Source of the DNA: Betaproteobacteria bacterium LSUCC0117
Lineage (GTDB): Bacteria; Pseudomonadota; Gammaproteobacteria; Burkholderiales; Burkholderiaceae_C
Assembly (NCBI GenBank): GCA_030441535.1
Contig: JAUJFZ010000001.1
Location: 586,001-650,000 of the forward strand
DNA length: 64,000 bases
Reading direction: 5' to 3'
Every line of letters starts with the position of its first letter. The first letter of the stretch is position 1. The notes below the pieces were generated by a model. The model saw nothing but the letters and a program-made list of their open reading frames with translations. It searched no databases and was not told the origin of the DNA. The translations under genes were made by a program, and so were the position numbers. This document shows positions 35,746 to 44,209 of this stretch, piece after piece.

Positions 35746-35798
35746 ACTGCAGTTCTTGGTATCCTTATCGCTTTGAATACCGCGTAACCGACCGCCTT

Positions 35799-36632
35799 AT
35801 GACCTCGCCCACCGCGCCCCGTCAATACGAAGATTTCATGCAGCATGTGTTTGCGCATGGCATCGAAAAAACCGACCGTACCGGTACCGGCACGCGCAGT
35901 GTCTTTGGCTACCAAATGCGGTTTGACCTCAATGAAGGTTTTCCACTGGTGACCACGAAAAAGGTGCACCTCAAATCCATCGTTTATGAGCTGCTGTGGT
36001 TCCTGCGTGGCGATGCCAACGCCAAGTGGTTGCAAGAACGCGGCGTCAGCATTTGGGATGAATGGGCAGCGCCCAACGGCGACTTGGGACCGGTGTATGG
36101 CGTGCAATGGCGCAGTTGGCCCACACCTGATGGCGGCCACATCGATCAAATCGCCGAGGTGGTCCACACCATCAAAAACAACCCCGACTCGCGTCGCATG
36201 ATTGTTAGCGCCTGGAACGTCAGTGAGTTGTCAAAAATGGCGCTCATGCCATGCCATGCGTTTTTTCAGTTTTATGTGGCACCGCCGACCGAGGCTGGCG
36301 GCAAAGGCAAACTAAGCTGTCAGTTGTACCAACGCAGCGCTGATATTTTCTTGGGTGTGCCCTTCAATATCGCCAGCTACGCACTGCTCACGCACATGGT
36401 GGCGCAGCAATGCGACTTGGATGTCGGCGACTTTATCTGGACCGGTGGCGACTGTCACATCTACAGCAACCACCACGAACAGGTGCAAACGCAACTCAGC
36501 CGGTCGCCTTACCCGTACCCCAAGCTGCACATCAAACGCAAGCCCGACAGCCTCTTTGACTACGCGTTCGAGGACTTTGAGGTACTCGACTACGCGCACC
36601 ACCCCGCTATCAAGGCACCCGTCGCGGTCTAA
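35799..36632 (+). CDS. thyA: Thymidylate synthase
   Basis: Methylates dUMP to dTMP using methylene-THF. It is 277 aa with catalytic C152 in MPCHAFFQFYV, phosphate-binding RTGTGT near the start, and HIYSNHHEQ in the nucleotide pocket. A short insertion (TEAGGKGK, about 165-172) accounts for the extra length over E. coli. Its folate product, dihydrofolate, is the substrate of folA 0.9 kb downstream, with a DMT transporter gene between them; all three run rightward with short gaps and may form one operon. Confidence 0.97.
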   Translation: MTSPTAPRQYEDFMQHVFAHGIEKTDRTGTGTRSVFGYQMRFDLNEGFPLVTTKKVHLKSIVYELLWFLRGDANAKWLQERGVSIWDEWAAPNGDLGPVYGVQWRSWPTPDGGHIDQIAEVVHTIKNNPDSRRMIVSAWNVSELSKMALMPCHAFFQFYVAPPTEAGGKGKLSCQLYQRSADIFLGVPFNIASYALLTHMVAQQCDLDVGDFIWTGGDCHIYSNHHEQVQTQLSRSPYPYPKLHIKRKPDSLFDYAFEDFEVLDYAHHPAIKAPVAV

Positions 36633-36658
36633 ACCGTCACCCCTGCGAGATCACGCCC

Positions 36659-37546
36659 ATGCTCACCAGACAACAGGCCTGGGCGTTAATCGCGCTCACG
36701 CTCATGTGGGGTCTTAACTGGCCCATCATGAAACTCTCACTGCAAGAGTTAACCCCGCTGTATTTCCGCAGCAGCACCATGATGCTGGGGGCGATGTGGC
36801 TTTTCGTGTACTTCCATCGCAAAGGCCTGCGCATGTGGCCTCGGGGTAACGAGTGGTGGATCATCGTTGGCTTAGGTATCCCCAACATCTTGGGGTGGCA
36901 CACCATGTCGGTCATGGGCGTGAGTCTTTTGCCCTCAGGCCGCTCGGCTATTTTGGGCTTTACCATGCCGATCTACACCGTGTTGTTTGGCGCGTTGTTA
37001 TTCAAACAGCCGCTGACCAAACGCGCCGGCCTTGCAGTGGCTTGTGTGCTTGCCACCATCGGCCTGCTAACCTGGCATGAACTGACCAATATCAGCGGCA
37101 GCCCCGCCGGTATTTTGTGGATGGAGGGCGCGGCGTTGTCATGGGCACTGGGCACGTTACTGATGCGCCGCGTACCCTTTGAATTGCGCCCAGAGGTGCT
37201 CACGGTCTGGATGATGCTGCTGTCGAGCCTGGTCATTTGGGCGCTCGCCATCAAGTTAGAACCGGTTACCAGCATCGCGACGTTCAGTGGTCAGATGTGG
37301 CTGACACTGGTTTACGCGGTGGTCTTTAACTACGGCTATGCGCAAGTCATTTGGTTCGGCATGGCCCGCGACCTGCCACCGGCCACCAGCGCGATGAGCA
37401 TCATGGCAGTACCCGTCATTGGTACCATTACGGCGACATTCATCGTGGGCGAAGTACCGCATTGGCAAGACTTGCTCGCCATGGTGTTTGGTGTGACCGC
37501 CATTGCAGCGGTTTTGATGCCCCCCAAAAAAACCACCACAATCTAA
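36659..37546 (+). CDS. DMT-family (EamA) membrane transporter
   Basis: Second DMT transporter in the window, 295 aa with about ten hydrophobic helices in two EamA repeats (LTLMWGLNWPIMKLSL at the start; GTLLMRRVPFE marks the centre). It differs clearly in sequence from the one at 2.1 kb. It is inserted between thyA and folA and lies 2 nt before the folA start, so it is probably co-expressed with them. A nucleoside or folate-related substrate would be a guess; the family is broad. Confidence 0.85.
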   Translation: MLTRQQAWALIALTLMWGLNWPIMKLSLQELTPLYFRSSTMMLGAMWLFVYFHRKGLRMWPRGNEWWIIVGLGIPNILGWHTMSVMGVSLLPSGRSAILGFTMPIYTVLFGALLFKQPLTKRAGLAVACVLATIGLLTWHELTNISGSPAGILWMEGAALSWALGTLLMRRVPFELRPEVLTVWMMLLSSLVIWALAIKLEPVTSIATFSGQMWLTLVYAVVFNYGYAQVIWFGMARDLPPATSAMSIMAVPVIGTITATFIVGEVPHWQDLLAMVFGVTAIAAVLMPPKKTTTI

Positions 37547-37548
37547 GC

Positions 37549-38058
37549 ATGCGTCTCAACCTCATATATGCTCAGGCCCAAAACGGCGTGATCGGAATCA
37601 ACAACGCCTTGCCGTGGCACCTGCCGCAGGACTTGGCGCACTTCAAAGCGCATACGACCGGTTGCCCCGTCATCATGGGTCGCAAAACATGGGACTCACT
37701 GCCACCTAAATTCAGGCCGTTACCAGGGCGCACCAATATCGTCATCACGCGCCAAGCCGACTGGCACGCAGACGGCGCACACGCGACTCACAGCCTCGAA
37801 GCGGCGTTGGCGCATTTGAAAAGCAGCACCGAGACCACCCCTGAAGAGGTCTGGGTGATTGGTGGCGCGCAGATTTACGCCGCTGCGCTGCCCCTCGCAC
37901 AGCGCGTGGTCGTAACCGTGATTCACAAAGACTTCGAGGGTGACGCATTCGCCCCAACATTGGGCGCTGAATGGCGTGAAACCGCCCGCGAGCAACACCG
38001 CGCTACCCCAGATGTGCCAGAGGCGCTCAGCTTCGATTTTGTGACCTTCGAGCGCTGA
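37549..38058 (+). CDS. folA: Dihydrofolate reductase
   Basis: NADPH-dependent reductase that regenerates THF from DHF, 169 aa. NGVIGINNALPWHLPQDL carries the catalytic acid D28, followed by MGRKTWDSLP (NADPH binding) and VIGGAQIYAAAL. ATG 37549 follows the transporter stop by 2 nt. The longer reading back to 37351 lies inside the transporter gene and is rejected. It completes the thymidylate cycle with thyA. Confidence 0.96.
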   Translation: MRLNLIYAQAQNGVIGINNALPWHLPQDLAHFKAHTTGCPVIMGRKTWDSLPPKFRPLPGRTNIVITRQADWHADGAHATHSLEAALAHLKSSTETTPEEVWVIGGAQIYAAALPLAQRVVVTVIHKDFEGDAFAPTLGAEWRETAREQHRATPDVPEALSFDFVTFER

Positions 38059-38063
38059 GTTCC

Positions 38064-38114
38064 GTTTAGACCGCATATCCCAATCGTCTAAACTCGCGGG
38101 CGAAGACCCCGCGA
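38064..38114. repeat. Two adjacent hairpins between folA and xth
   Basis: GTTTAGA (38064-38070) pairs with TCTAAAC (38087-38093), 7 bp with a 16-nt loop. This is followed without a gap by TCGCGGG (38094-38100) pairing with CCCGCGA (38108-38114), 7 bp with a 7-nt loop. They lie just after the folA stop. The second stem is GC-rich but lacks a T tract, so it could end the folA transcript weakly or stabilise its 3' end. Confidence 0.45.
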
Positions 38115-38174
38115 ATAGGTATTTCATGATGCGTGTACGATTGGAACTTCTGATTTTTCCGCACACATATCACG

Positions 38175-38960
38175 ATGCAATTCGCCACCTGGAACGTCAA
38201 CTCACTCAACATCCGGCTGCCTCAAGTCCTTGATTGGCTGGCAGCCAATCCGGTTGATGTGCTTGCCCTGCAAGAGCTCAAGATGGCAGACGAGAAATTC
38301 CCGTTGGCGGCGTTTAATGAAGCGGGGTGGCAGGCGGCGTGGTTGGGCCAAAAAACCTACAACGGTGTCGCACTGATCAGTAAACAGCCCGCACGGGATG
38401 TACAGCGGAACAACCCACACTTTCCTGATGATCATGCGCGCTTGATTGCGGGAACGTTTGATGCACCCAACGGTGAATCAGTGCGGGTCATTGGGGGCTA
38501 TTTCCCGAATGGTCAGGCCCCTGACAGCGATAAGTTCATATACAAGATGGCATGGCTCGACGCCTTACGCGCTTGGGTGAAAGAGGAAATCGCGGCGCAC
38601 CCAAATTTTTTGATCATGGGTGACTACAACATCACATTTGATGCAGCCGACGTCTGGGACCCCGAGACCTTAGAGGGCACCATCCACTGTACCCAGGCCG
38701 AGCGCGATCAATTGCAGGCCCTGGTTGATTTGGGCTTGAGCGATAGCGTTCGACTGTTCGATCAGCCTGAAAAAAATTACAGTTGGTGGGATTACCGCGA
38801 ATTCGCCTTTCGCAGAAATCGCGGTTTACGCATTGACCATGTGCTGGTCAGCTCAGCGTTAAAGGCGCGAGCGGCACGGGCTTTTGTGGATAAAGCACCC
38901 CGAAAGAACGAACGCCCCAGCGACCATGCGCCGGTCATTTTTGAGGCAGCATTCAAATGA
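38175..38960 (+). CDS. xth: Exodeoxyribonuclease III
   Basis: AP endonuclease and 3' exonuclease of base-excision repair, 261 aa. It starts MQFATWNVNSLNIRLPQ, with metal-binding ALQELKMAD, GDYNITFDA and the C-terminal GLRIDHVLVS and SDHAPV motifs of the exonuclease III family. Residues for catalysis all appear present. The stop overlaps the start of the M48 lipoprotein gene as ATGA (38957-38960), indicating translational coupling. Confidence 0.95.
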   Translation: MQFATWNVNSLNIRLPQVLDWLAANPVDVLALQELKMADEKFPLAAFNEAGWQAAWLGQKTYNGVALISKQPARDVQRNNPHFPDDHARLIAGTFDAPNGESVRVIGGYFPNGQAPDSDKFIYKMAWLDALRAWVKEEIAAHPNFLIMGDYNITFDAADVWDPETLEGTIHCTQAERDQLQALVDLGLSDSVRLFDQPEKNYSWWDYREFAFRRNRGLRIDHVLVSSALKARAARAFVDKAPRKNERPSDHAPVIFEAAFK

Positions 38961-39769
38961 AACATTGGGTTAAAGGCACACTTGCGGTTGCAGCGATTTC
39001 GGCGCTAGTCGCCTGTGCGTCCACCACCGATAAAGGCACCGTGGGCGCCGATCGGCGGCAATTGCTGTTGGTCTCCGAACCGCAGATCGCTGACATGGCG
39101 GACAAGGCGTATGCACAGGTGTTAAATGAGGCACGCAAAGCCGGCACGCTGAACACGGATGTCGCGCAATTAAGGCGGGTTCGCACCATTACGGCGAAAC
39201 TCATTCCACAGGTCAAGGTGTTTCGCCCTGACGCGGTTGATTGGAAGTGGGAAACCAACGTTATCACGGCTGATACCCTCAACGCATGGTGCATGCACGG
39301 CGGCAAGATTGCGGTTTATACCGGCATCATCACCCAGCTCAAATTAACCGATGATGAGCTTGCCGCGATCATCGGACACGAAATGGCGCACGCCCTGCGC
39401 GAGCACTCGCGGGAGCAAATTTCACAAGAGATGGCCACCACACTCACCCTGAATATCGGCACATCACTTTTGGGACTGGGCACCTTGGGCAGCAATATTG
39501 CGCAAGTGGGATCAGACCTGATGCTGAAGCTACCTAACAGCCGTACCCATGAGACCGAGGCTGATCGCATGGGCGTCGAATTGGCAGCGCGTGCCGGTTA
39601 CGATCCGCGTGCTGCCATCTCGCTGTGGCAGAAGATGGGGGCTGTCTCGCCAAACGGTGGGCAGCCCAGTTGGCTCTCCACGCACCCCTCGGGCAAGGCG
39701 CGCATCGCAGACCTAGAGGTCTACGCGGCCAAAGTGGAACCGCTCTTCAGGGCGGCGAAAAAGTCTTAG
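38957..39769 (+). CDS. M48-family metalloprotease, lipoprotein
   Basis: Envelope zinc metallopeptidase of 270 aa. The lipoprotein signal ends in ALVAC, with C20 as the lipidated cysteine. The zinc site is HEMAH (H141, E142, H145) with a third ligand in ETEADRMGVE. Homologues such as LoiP/YcaL act in quality control of outer-membrane proteins; an equivalent role is inferred. It is translationally coupled to xth. The TAG stop overlaps the ntrC TAA (TTAG, 39766-39769). Confidence 0.9.
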   Translation: MKHWVKGTLAVAAISALVACASTTDKGTVGADRRQLLLVSEPQIADMADKAYAQVLNEARKAGTLNTDVAQLRRVRTITAKLIPQVKVFRPDAVDWKWETNVITADTLNAWCMHGGKIAVYTGIITQLKLTDDELAAIIGHEMAHALREHSREQISQEMATTLTLNIGTSLLGLGTLGSNIAQVGSDLMLKLPNSRTHETEADRMGVELAARAGYDPRAAISLWQKMGAVSPNGGQPSWLSTHPSGKARIADLEVYAAKVEPLFRAAKKS

Positions 39770-41277
39770 CGCAAGTCGCGCAGGCTCTCGTACAGCCCTA
39801 AGTCTTGGATTTTGCGAGTGATGGTGTTGCGACCAATGCCTAGCTTGTTGGCCGCATCAACGCGCCGCCCTTTGGTGTGCGCAATTGCCGCCGTGATCAA
39901 CGCAGATTCAAATTTCTGTGTGAGCTGATCCCAAACGTTGGGCTGATCATCACGAAGCAAAGCGGCCGCCTCGGCCTGCACCAAGTCAGTCCAGGGCGCA
40001 CCAAGAGCGGTCAGACTATGGCCTGCGTTCACCGTTGGGTTCACGACTGTACGCTCCCCTGCCATCACATCAGTATCCGCATCGCCTGCAAATGCGAGCG
40101 AGGCAATGCGACTCTGGTCTCTCACCTCTGGCGGTAAATCCTTCACGTCAACGACCTGGCCTGGCGCCATCACGGTGAGCCAATGACACAAGTTTTCTAA
40201 CTGGCGCACATTGCCTGGGAAGTGAAAGCCTGACAACACCCGCATCGCAGCGGGCGCTAAGCGCTTGGCTTCGACGCCTAACTGCGTTGCACTGGCTTGC
40301 AGGAAGTGTCGGATCAACACGGGTACGTCATCCAAGCGCTCACGAAGCGCAGGAATCCGTAGGCGAATCACATTGAGTCGGTGATACAAATCCTCGCGGA
40401 AGTGGCCCTGAGCGACGCGCTGCTCAAGGTCTTGGTGCGTTGCGGCGATCACCCGCACCTGTACCTTAATCGCGCTGTGTCCGCCAACGCGGTAAAAGCT
40501 ACCCTCGCTGAGTACCCGAAGCAACCGGGTTTGCAGATCGAAAGGCATGTCACCAATTTCGTCAAGAAACAAGGTACCGCCGTCCGCTTGCTCAAAACGA
40601 CCGCGCCGCATGGCTTGCGCACCGGTAAACGCACCTCGTTCATGGCCAAAGAGCTCAGACTCAAGCAAATCTTTAGGGATCGCCGCGGTGTTGATGGCTA
40701 CGAATGGTCCCTCGGCGCGCGGTGAATGTTTGTGCAGCGCTTTGGCCACCAACTCTTTACCCGTGCCAGACTCACCCGTGATTAAGACGGTCACATGGCT
40801 TTGGCTTAATCGGCCAATGGCACGGAAAAGCTCTTGCATCGCCGGGGCTTGGCCCAGCATTTCTGTAGCCGCATCAGCCGCTTTGGCCTCTTCCGGCGTC
40901 ACCACCGATTGCTCGAAGGCGCGGCGAACCAACTCAATGGCATCATTGACATCGAAGGGTTTTGCCAGGTACTCGAATGCCCCCCCTTGAAAGGCGGAGA
41001 CGGCGCTGTCCAAATCCGAGTAGGCCGTCATGATGATGATGGGCAAATCAGGTTGACGGGTTTTAACCTTGGTCAGTAGCTCTAGGCCATTCACTCCAGG
41101 CATCCGAATATCGCTGACCAATACGCTGGGCAACGCGCTCGGCGCCGCGTCGGCTAACGCGGCCAACACATCATTTCCTTGCGTGAACGAACGTGTCTCA
41201 AGACCCTCTCGTTGCAATGCGCGCTCTAGAACAAACCGAATCGATTGGTCGTCATCAACAATCCAAATGGGTTTCAT
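39766..41277 (-). CDS. ntrC: Nitrogen regulation response regulator NtrC
   Basis: Sigma-54-dependent activator of 503 aa. The receiver domain carries phospho-acceptor D56 (VSDIRMPG). The AAA+ domain has Walker A GESGTGKE and the sigma-54 contact loop GAFTGA. The C-terminal Fis-type helix-turn-helix is DAANKLGIGRNTITRK. It is encoded after ntrB on the same strand, 37 nt away. When phosphorylated it should act on the glnA -24/-12 promoter through the two boxes at 44.15 and 44.19 kb. Confidence 0.97.
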   Translation of the reverse strand: MKPIWIVDDDQSIRFVLERALQREGLETRSFTQGNDVLAALADAAPSALPSVLVSDIRMPGVNGLELLTKVKTRQPDLPIIIMTAYSDLDSAVSAFQGGAFEYLAKPFDVNDAIELVRRAFEQSVVTPEEAKAADAATEMLGQAPAMQELFRAIGRLSQSHVTVLITGESGTGKELVAKALHKHSPRAEGPFVAINTAAIPKDLLESELFGHERGAFTGAQAMRRGRFEQADGGTLFLDEIGDMPFDLQTRLLRVLSEGSFYRVGGHSAIKVQVRVIAATHQDLEQRVAQGHFREDLYHRLNVIRLRIPALRERLDDVPVLIRHFLQASATQLGVEAKRLAPAAMRVLSGFHFPGNVRQLENLCHWLTVMAPGQVVDVKDLPPEVRDQSRIASLAFAGDADTDVMAGERTVVNPTVNAGHSLTALGAPWTDLVQAEAAALLRDDQPNVWDQLTQKFESALITAAIAHTKGRRVDAANKLGIGRNTITRKIQDLGLYESLRDLR

Positions 41278-41314
41278 GAACCAGTTCCTTCGTTGTTATC
41301 GGTCAACTGCATCG

Positions 41315-42451
41315 TCAAGACAGCGGAATCAAAATTTTGAAATCAGTCGAGCCTGGCTCGCTTTCACACTCAATCCAGCCCTGGTGCTGTTGCACAAACG
41401 TCTGAGCCAGTGTCAGCCCAAGCCCTGTGCCACCGTCGCGCCCCGAAACCAGGGGGTAAAACAAGCGATCCTTGATGACGGCGGGGACCCCGGGACCGTT
41501 GTCCATCACATGCAATTCAAGTGCCAGCCTGTATCGCACTTTGCCCATCGTAATTTGACGCGCCACACGGGTCTTGAAAGTGATATTGGCCTTGCCACGT
41601 GCACGCAGATCACCCAGCGCGAGCGCTGCGTTTTGGGCAATGTTCATGACCGCCTGAATCAATTGCTCCTTATCACCCCTGAACTCAGGAATCGACAGGT
41701 CATAGTCTCGCTGCACTGAGAGGCCTTTGGGGTACTCGGCTAATAAAACCGCCCGCACCCGCTCACAGACCTCATGGATATTGACGTCGCCCACCACGTG
41801 CGGTTTGCGATGCGGTGCAAGCAGACGATCCACCAGCGATTGCAATCGATCCGCTTCGTGAATAATCACCTGCGTGTAGTCATGAAGCGCCTTGTTCTCT
41901 AGCTCCATTTGGAGTAACTGCGCCGCACCGCGGATGCCGCCTAAGGGATTTTTGATCTCGTGTGCAAGACCACGGATCAACTCCTTGTTGGCCAATGCCT
42001 GGTCGACGAGACGCTCCTCGCGCTCTTGCCGCAATTGTTTATCTAGCGGCAGCAGCTCAACCATCACGGTGTCGGGCTCATCCGTGCGTGAGACGATTAC
42101 GTGAACAGGCAAGGCATGCGTCTGATGATCGGGCTGTAACGAGGCCTCAAAGCGTGTGACGGTAAACGCATCTTCCCGCGTTGCGTCAATGGCTTGCGCT
42201 AACAATTCCGGCTCAGTGAAATGGCTGGTGAGCTTCGCACCCACCACCAGACGGCGAGAGACGCCCAACAAATCCTCAAACGCCGCGTTCAGGCGCTTGA
42301 CACGCGAGCGAAGATCCACCACAGCGACGGACGTTGCCAGCGTGTCCAAGACCGCATGAATTGCGTCGTCAGCGACAGACGATGGCACCGCGCGCTGGGT
42401 GCTCGGCGCAGTGTCGACGCAGGGGTTGGATTTGATGGGGCGTTTGGACAT
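41315..42451 (-). CDS. ntrB: Nitrogen regulation sensor kinase NtrB
   Basis: Soluble histidine kinase of 378 aa that phosphorylates or dephosphorylates NtrC under control of PII. An N-terminal PAS domain (about 30-135) is followed by the H-box GLAHEIKNPLGG with H164, then an ATPase domain with N-box QAVMNIAQNA and G-boxes DNGPGVP and GGTGLGLTL. No membrane segment is seen. The start at 42451 (MSKRPIKSN) avoids reading through the glnA terminator, which the longer in-frame start at 42508 would do. Confidence 0.95.
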   Translation of the reverse strand: MSKRPIKSNPCVDTAPSTQRAVPSSVADDAIHAVLDTLATSVAVVDLRSRVKRLNAAFEDLLGVSRRLVVGAKLTSHFTEPELLAQAIDATREDAFTVTRFEASLQPDHQTHALPVHVIVSRTDEPDTVMVELLPLDKQLRQEREERLVDQALANKELIRGLAHEIKNPLGGIRGAAQLLQMELENKALHDYTQVIIHEADRLQSLVDRLLAPHRKPHVVGDVNIHEVCERVRAVLLAEYPKGLSVQRDYDLSIPEFRGDKEQLIQAVMNIAQNAALALGDLRARGKANITFKTRVARQITMGKVRYRLALELHVMDNGPGVPAVIKDRLFYPLVSGRDGGTGLGLTLAQTFVQQHQGWIECESEPGSTDFKILIPLS

Positions 42452-42465
42452 ACGGTTTTTGAAAC

Positions 42466-42493
42466 AAAAAAGGGCGGTCTGCACCGCCCCTTT
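42466..42493 (-). terminator. Rho-independent terminator after glnA
   Basis: On the minus strand the stem GGGCGGT pairs with ACCGCCC around a GCAG loop and is followed by six T residues; plus-strand A's at 42466-42471 encode the tail. It lies just beyond the glnA stop (42514) and before the ntrB start (42451). It should end most glnA transcripts, leaving ntrBC to low-level read-through or a weak promoter. This is the usual logic of glnA-ntrBC operons. Confidence 0.85.
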
Positions 42494-42513
42494 TTCGTGC
42501 CGGTGCAAATGGC

Positions 42514-43929
42514 TTACAGGCTGTAGTACATGTCGTATTCGACGGGTGATACTTCAACGCGTGAGCGGGTGACTTCTTGCATCTTCAAATCGATGTAAGC
42601 GTCAATCCAGGCATCGGTGAACACGCCACCTTTGGTCAAGAACGCACGGTCCTTATCCAAAGCTTCCAAGGCTTGATCCAGGCTTGAGCACACGGTAGGA
42701 ACCAATTTGTCCTCTTCGGGTGGCAAGTGGTACAGGTCTTTGGTGGCCGCCTCTCCGGGGTGAATCTTGTTCTCAATACCGTCCAAGCCCGCCATCAACA
42801 AGGCTGCGAAGCCGAGGTAAGGGTTGCACAATGGATCAGGGAAACGAGCCTCAACGCGACGAGCCTTATCGGATGCCACATTGGGGATACGAATAGACGC
42901 TGAACGGTTCTTGGCAGAGTACGCCAGCTTCACAGGCGCTTCAAAGTGTGGCACCAGGCGTTTGTAGCTGTTGGTACCAGGGTTGGTGATCGCGTTCAAA
43001 GCACGTGCGTGCTTGATAATGCCGCCGATGTAATACAGGGCGGTGTCTGACAAGCCAGCGTAGCCGTTACCAGCGAACAAGTTCTTGCCATCTTTCCAGA
43101 TGGACTGGTGAACGTGCATACCTGAGCCGTTATCACCATGGTAGGGCTTGGGCATGAAGGTCGCTGTCTTGCCGTAAATATTGGCGACGTTTTGGATCAC
43201 GTACTTTTGCATCAACGTCCAGTCAGCGCGCTGAACCAGCGTTGAGAACTTGGTGCCGATTTCGCACTGACCAGCGCCGGCCACTTCGTGGTGGTGCACT
43301 TCGACAGGGATACCAACTGACTCAAGGACTTGGCACATCTCGTTGCGCATGTCCATGGTGCTGTCGACGGGAGGCACTGGGAAGTAACCACCCTTGACGC
43401 GCGGACGGTGACCGCGGTTACCGCCTTCAAGTTTGGCACCTGTGTTCCAGGGTGCTTCGTATTCGTCGATCGCGTAGAAAGAGTTACCGGGCTCGCAGCT
43501 CCAACGGACGTCGTCGAACAAGAAGAATTCGGGTTCGGGGCCAAAGAATGCGGTATCACCGATGCCAGTCGACTTCAGGAAGGTCTCTGCACGCTTGGCG
43601 ATGGAGCGGGGATCGCGCTCATAGGCCTTGCCATCGGTGGGCTCAATCACGTCACAGGTCAGAACCAAAGTGGGCTCTTCGAAGAACGGGTCGATGAACG
43701 CTGTTGAAGCCTCGGGCATCAACAACATGTCAGACGCCTCGATGCCTTTCCAGCCGGCGATGGATGAACCGTCGAAAGCTTGGCCCTCTTCAAATTTCCT
43801 CTCATCGAATTGAGAGACTGGTGCAGTGATGTGCTGCCACTTACCACGGGTATCGGTGAATCGGAAGTCAATGAACTTGACGTCGTTGTCTTTCACCATT
43901 TGCATCACATCGGCGACGGTATTGGCCAT
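42514..43929 (-). CDS. glnA: Glutamine synthetase, type I
   Basis: Makes glutamine from glutamate, ammonia and ATP as a dodecamer; 471 aa. Motifs are DGSSIAGWKG (beta-grasp region), the ATP-binding KPYHGDNGSGMHVHQS and NRSASIRIP. The adenylylation loop KDLYHLPPEE places the modified tyrosine at Y400, so activity is probably controlled by GlnE. AGGAG precedes ATG 43929. The upstream DNA contains a sigma-54 promoter and NtrC boxes. Confidence 0.98.
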   Translation of the reverse strand: MANTVADVMQMVKDNDVKFIDFRFTDTRGKWQHITAPVSQFDERKFEEGQAFDGSSIAGWKGIEASDMLLMPEASTAFIDPFFEEPTLVLTCDVIEPTDGKAYERDPRSIAKRAETFLKSTGIGDTAFFGPEPEFFLFDDVRWSCEPGNSFYAIDEYEAPWNTGAKLEGGNRGHRPRVKGGYFPVPPVDSTMDMRNEMCQVLESVGIPVEVHHHEVAGAGQCEIGTKFSTLVQRADWTLMQKYVIQNVANIYGKTATFMPKPYHGDNGSGMHVHQSIWKDGKNLFAGNGYAGLSDTALYYIGGIIKHARALNAITNPGTNSYKRLVPHFEAPVKLAYSAKNRSASIRIPNVASDKARRVEARFPDPLCNPYLGFAALLMAGLDGIENKIHPGEAATKDLYHLPPEEDKLVPTVCSSLDQALEALDKDRAFLTKGGVFTDAWIDAYIDLKMQEVTRSRVEVSPVEYDMYYSL

Positions 43930-44017
43930 CAGAAATCTCCTGAAAGGTTAAAAATTGAATCGTTGCCTCGCGCACTGTGCAGCGAGGTTGTACTGCGCTT
44001 ATAGCTACTTGGGAATT

Positions 44018-44033
44018 AGCAGGTTCTGTGCCA
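44018..44033 (-). promoter_or_regulatory. Sigma-54 (-24/-12) promoter of glnA
   Basis: Read on the minus strand, TGGCAC-N5-CTGCT matches the sigma-54 consensus TGGCAC-N5-TTGCW at all key positions, with GG and GC exactly 10 nt apart. The expected RNA start near 44007 lies about 78 nt before the glnA ATG. Its pairing with NtrC boxes further upstream makes the call strong. Confidence 0.88.
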
Positions 44034-44140
44034 CACAGGGGTACCGTGCGGCGCGCTTGCAGTCTATCGATGAATCAAGGGGCTTTTCGCACGAACACCA
44101 CTTTTTTTACGCAGGTATCCGCGCTGATATGGAACGTGGA

Positions 44141-44157
44141 CGCACAAATTTAGTGCA
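44141..44157. promoter_or_regulatory. NtrC enhancer box, proximal
   Basis: CGCAC-N7-GTGCA closely fits the NtrC consensus TGCAC-N7-GTGCA, with one mismatch in the first base. Its centre is about 140 nt upstream of the predicted glnA start, a distance typical of NtrC enhancers acting through DNA looping. It is 39 bp centre to centre from the second box. Confidence 0.75.
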
Positions 44158-44178
44158 TTATGCGCCAAAATAGAACAG

Positions 44179-44197
44179 TTGCACAATAAAGGTGCAA
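44179..44197. promoter_or_regulatory. NtrC enhancer box, distal
   Basis: TTGCAC-N7-GTGCAA is a perfect 6-bp inverted repeat that contains the full NtrC consensus TGCAC-N7-GTGCA. It is centred about 180 nt upstream of the predicted glnA start and only 13 nt beyond the end of the upstream cinA-like gene. It is probably the high-affinity site for NtrC dimers. Confidence 0.85.
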
Positions 44198-44209
44198 AAG
44201 AAGGCGTTA

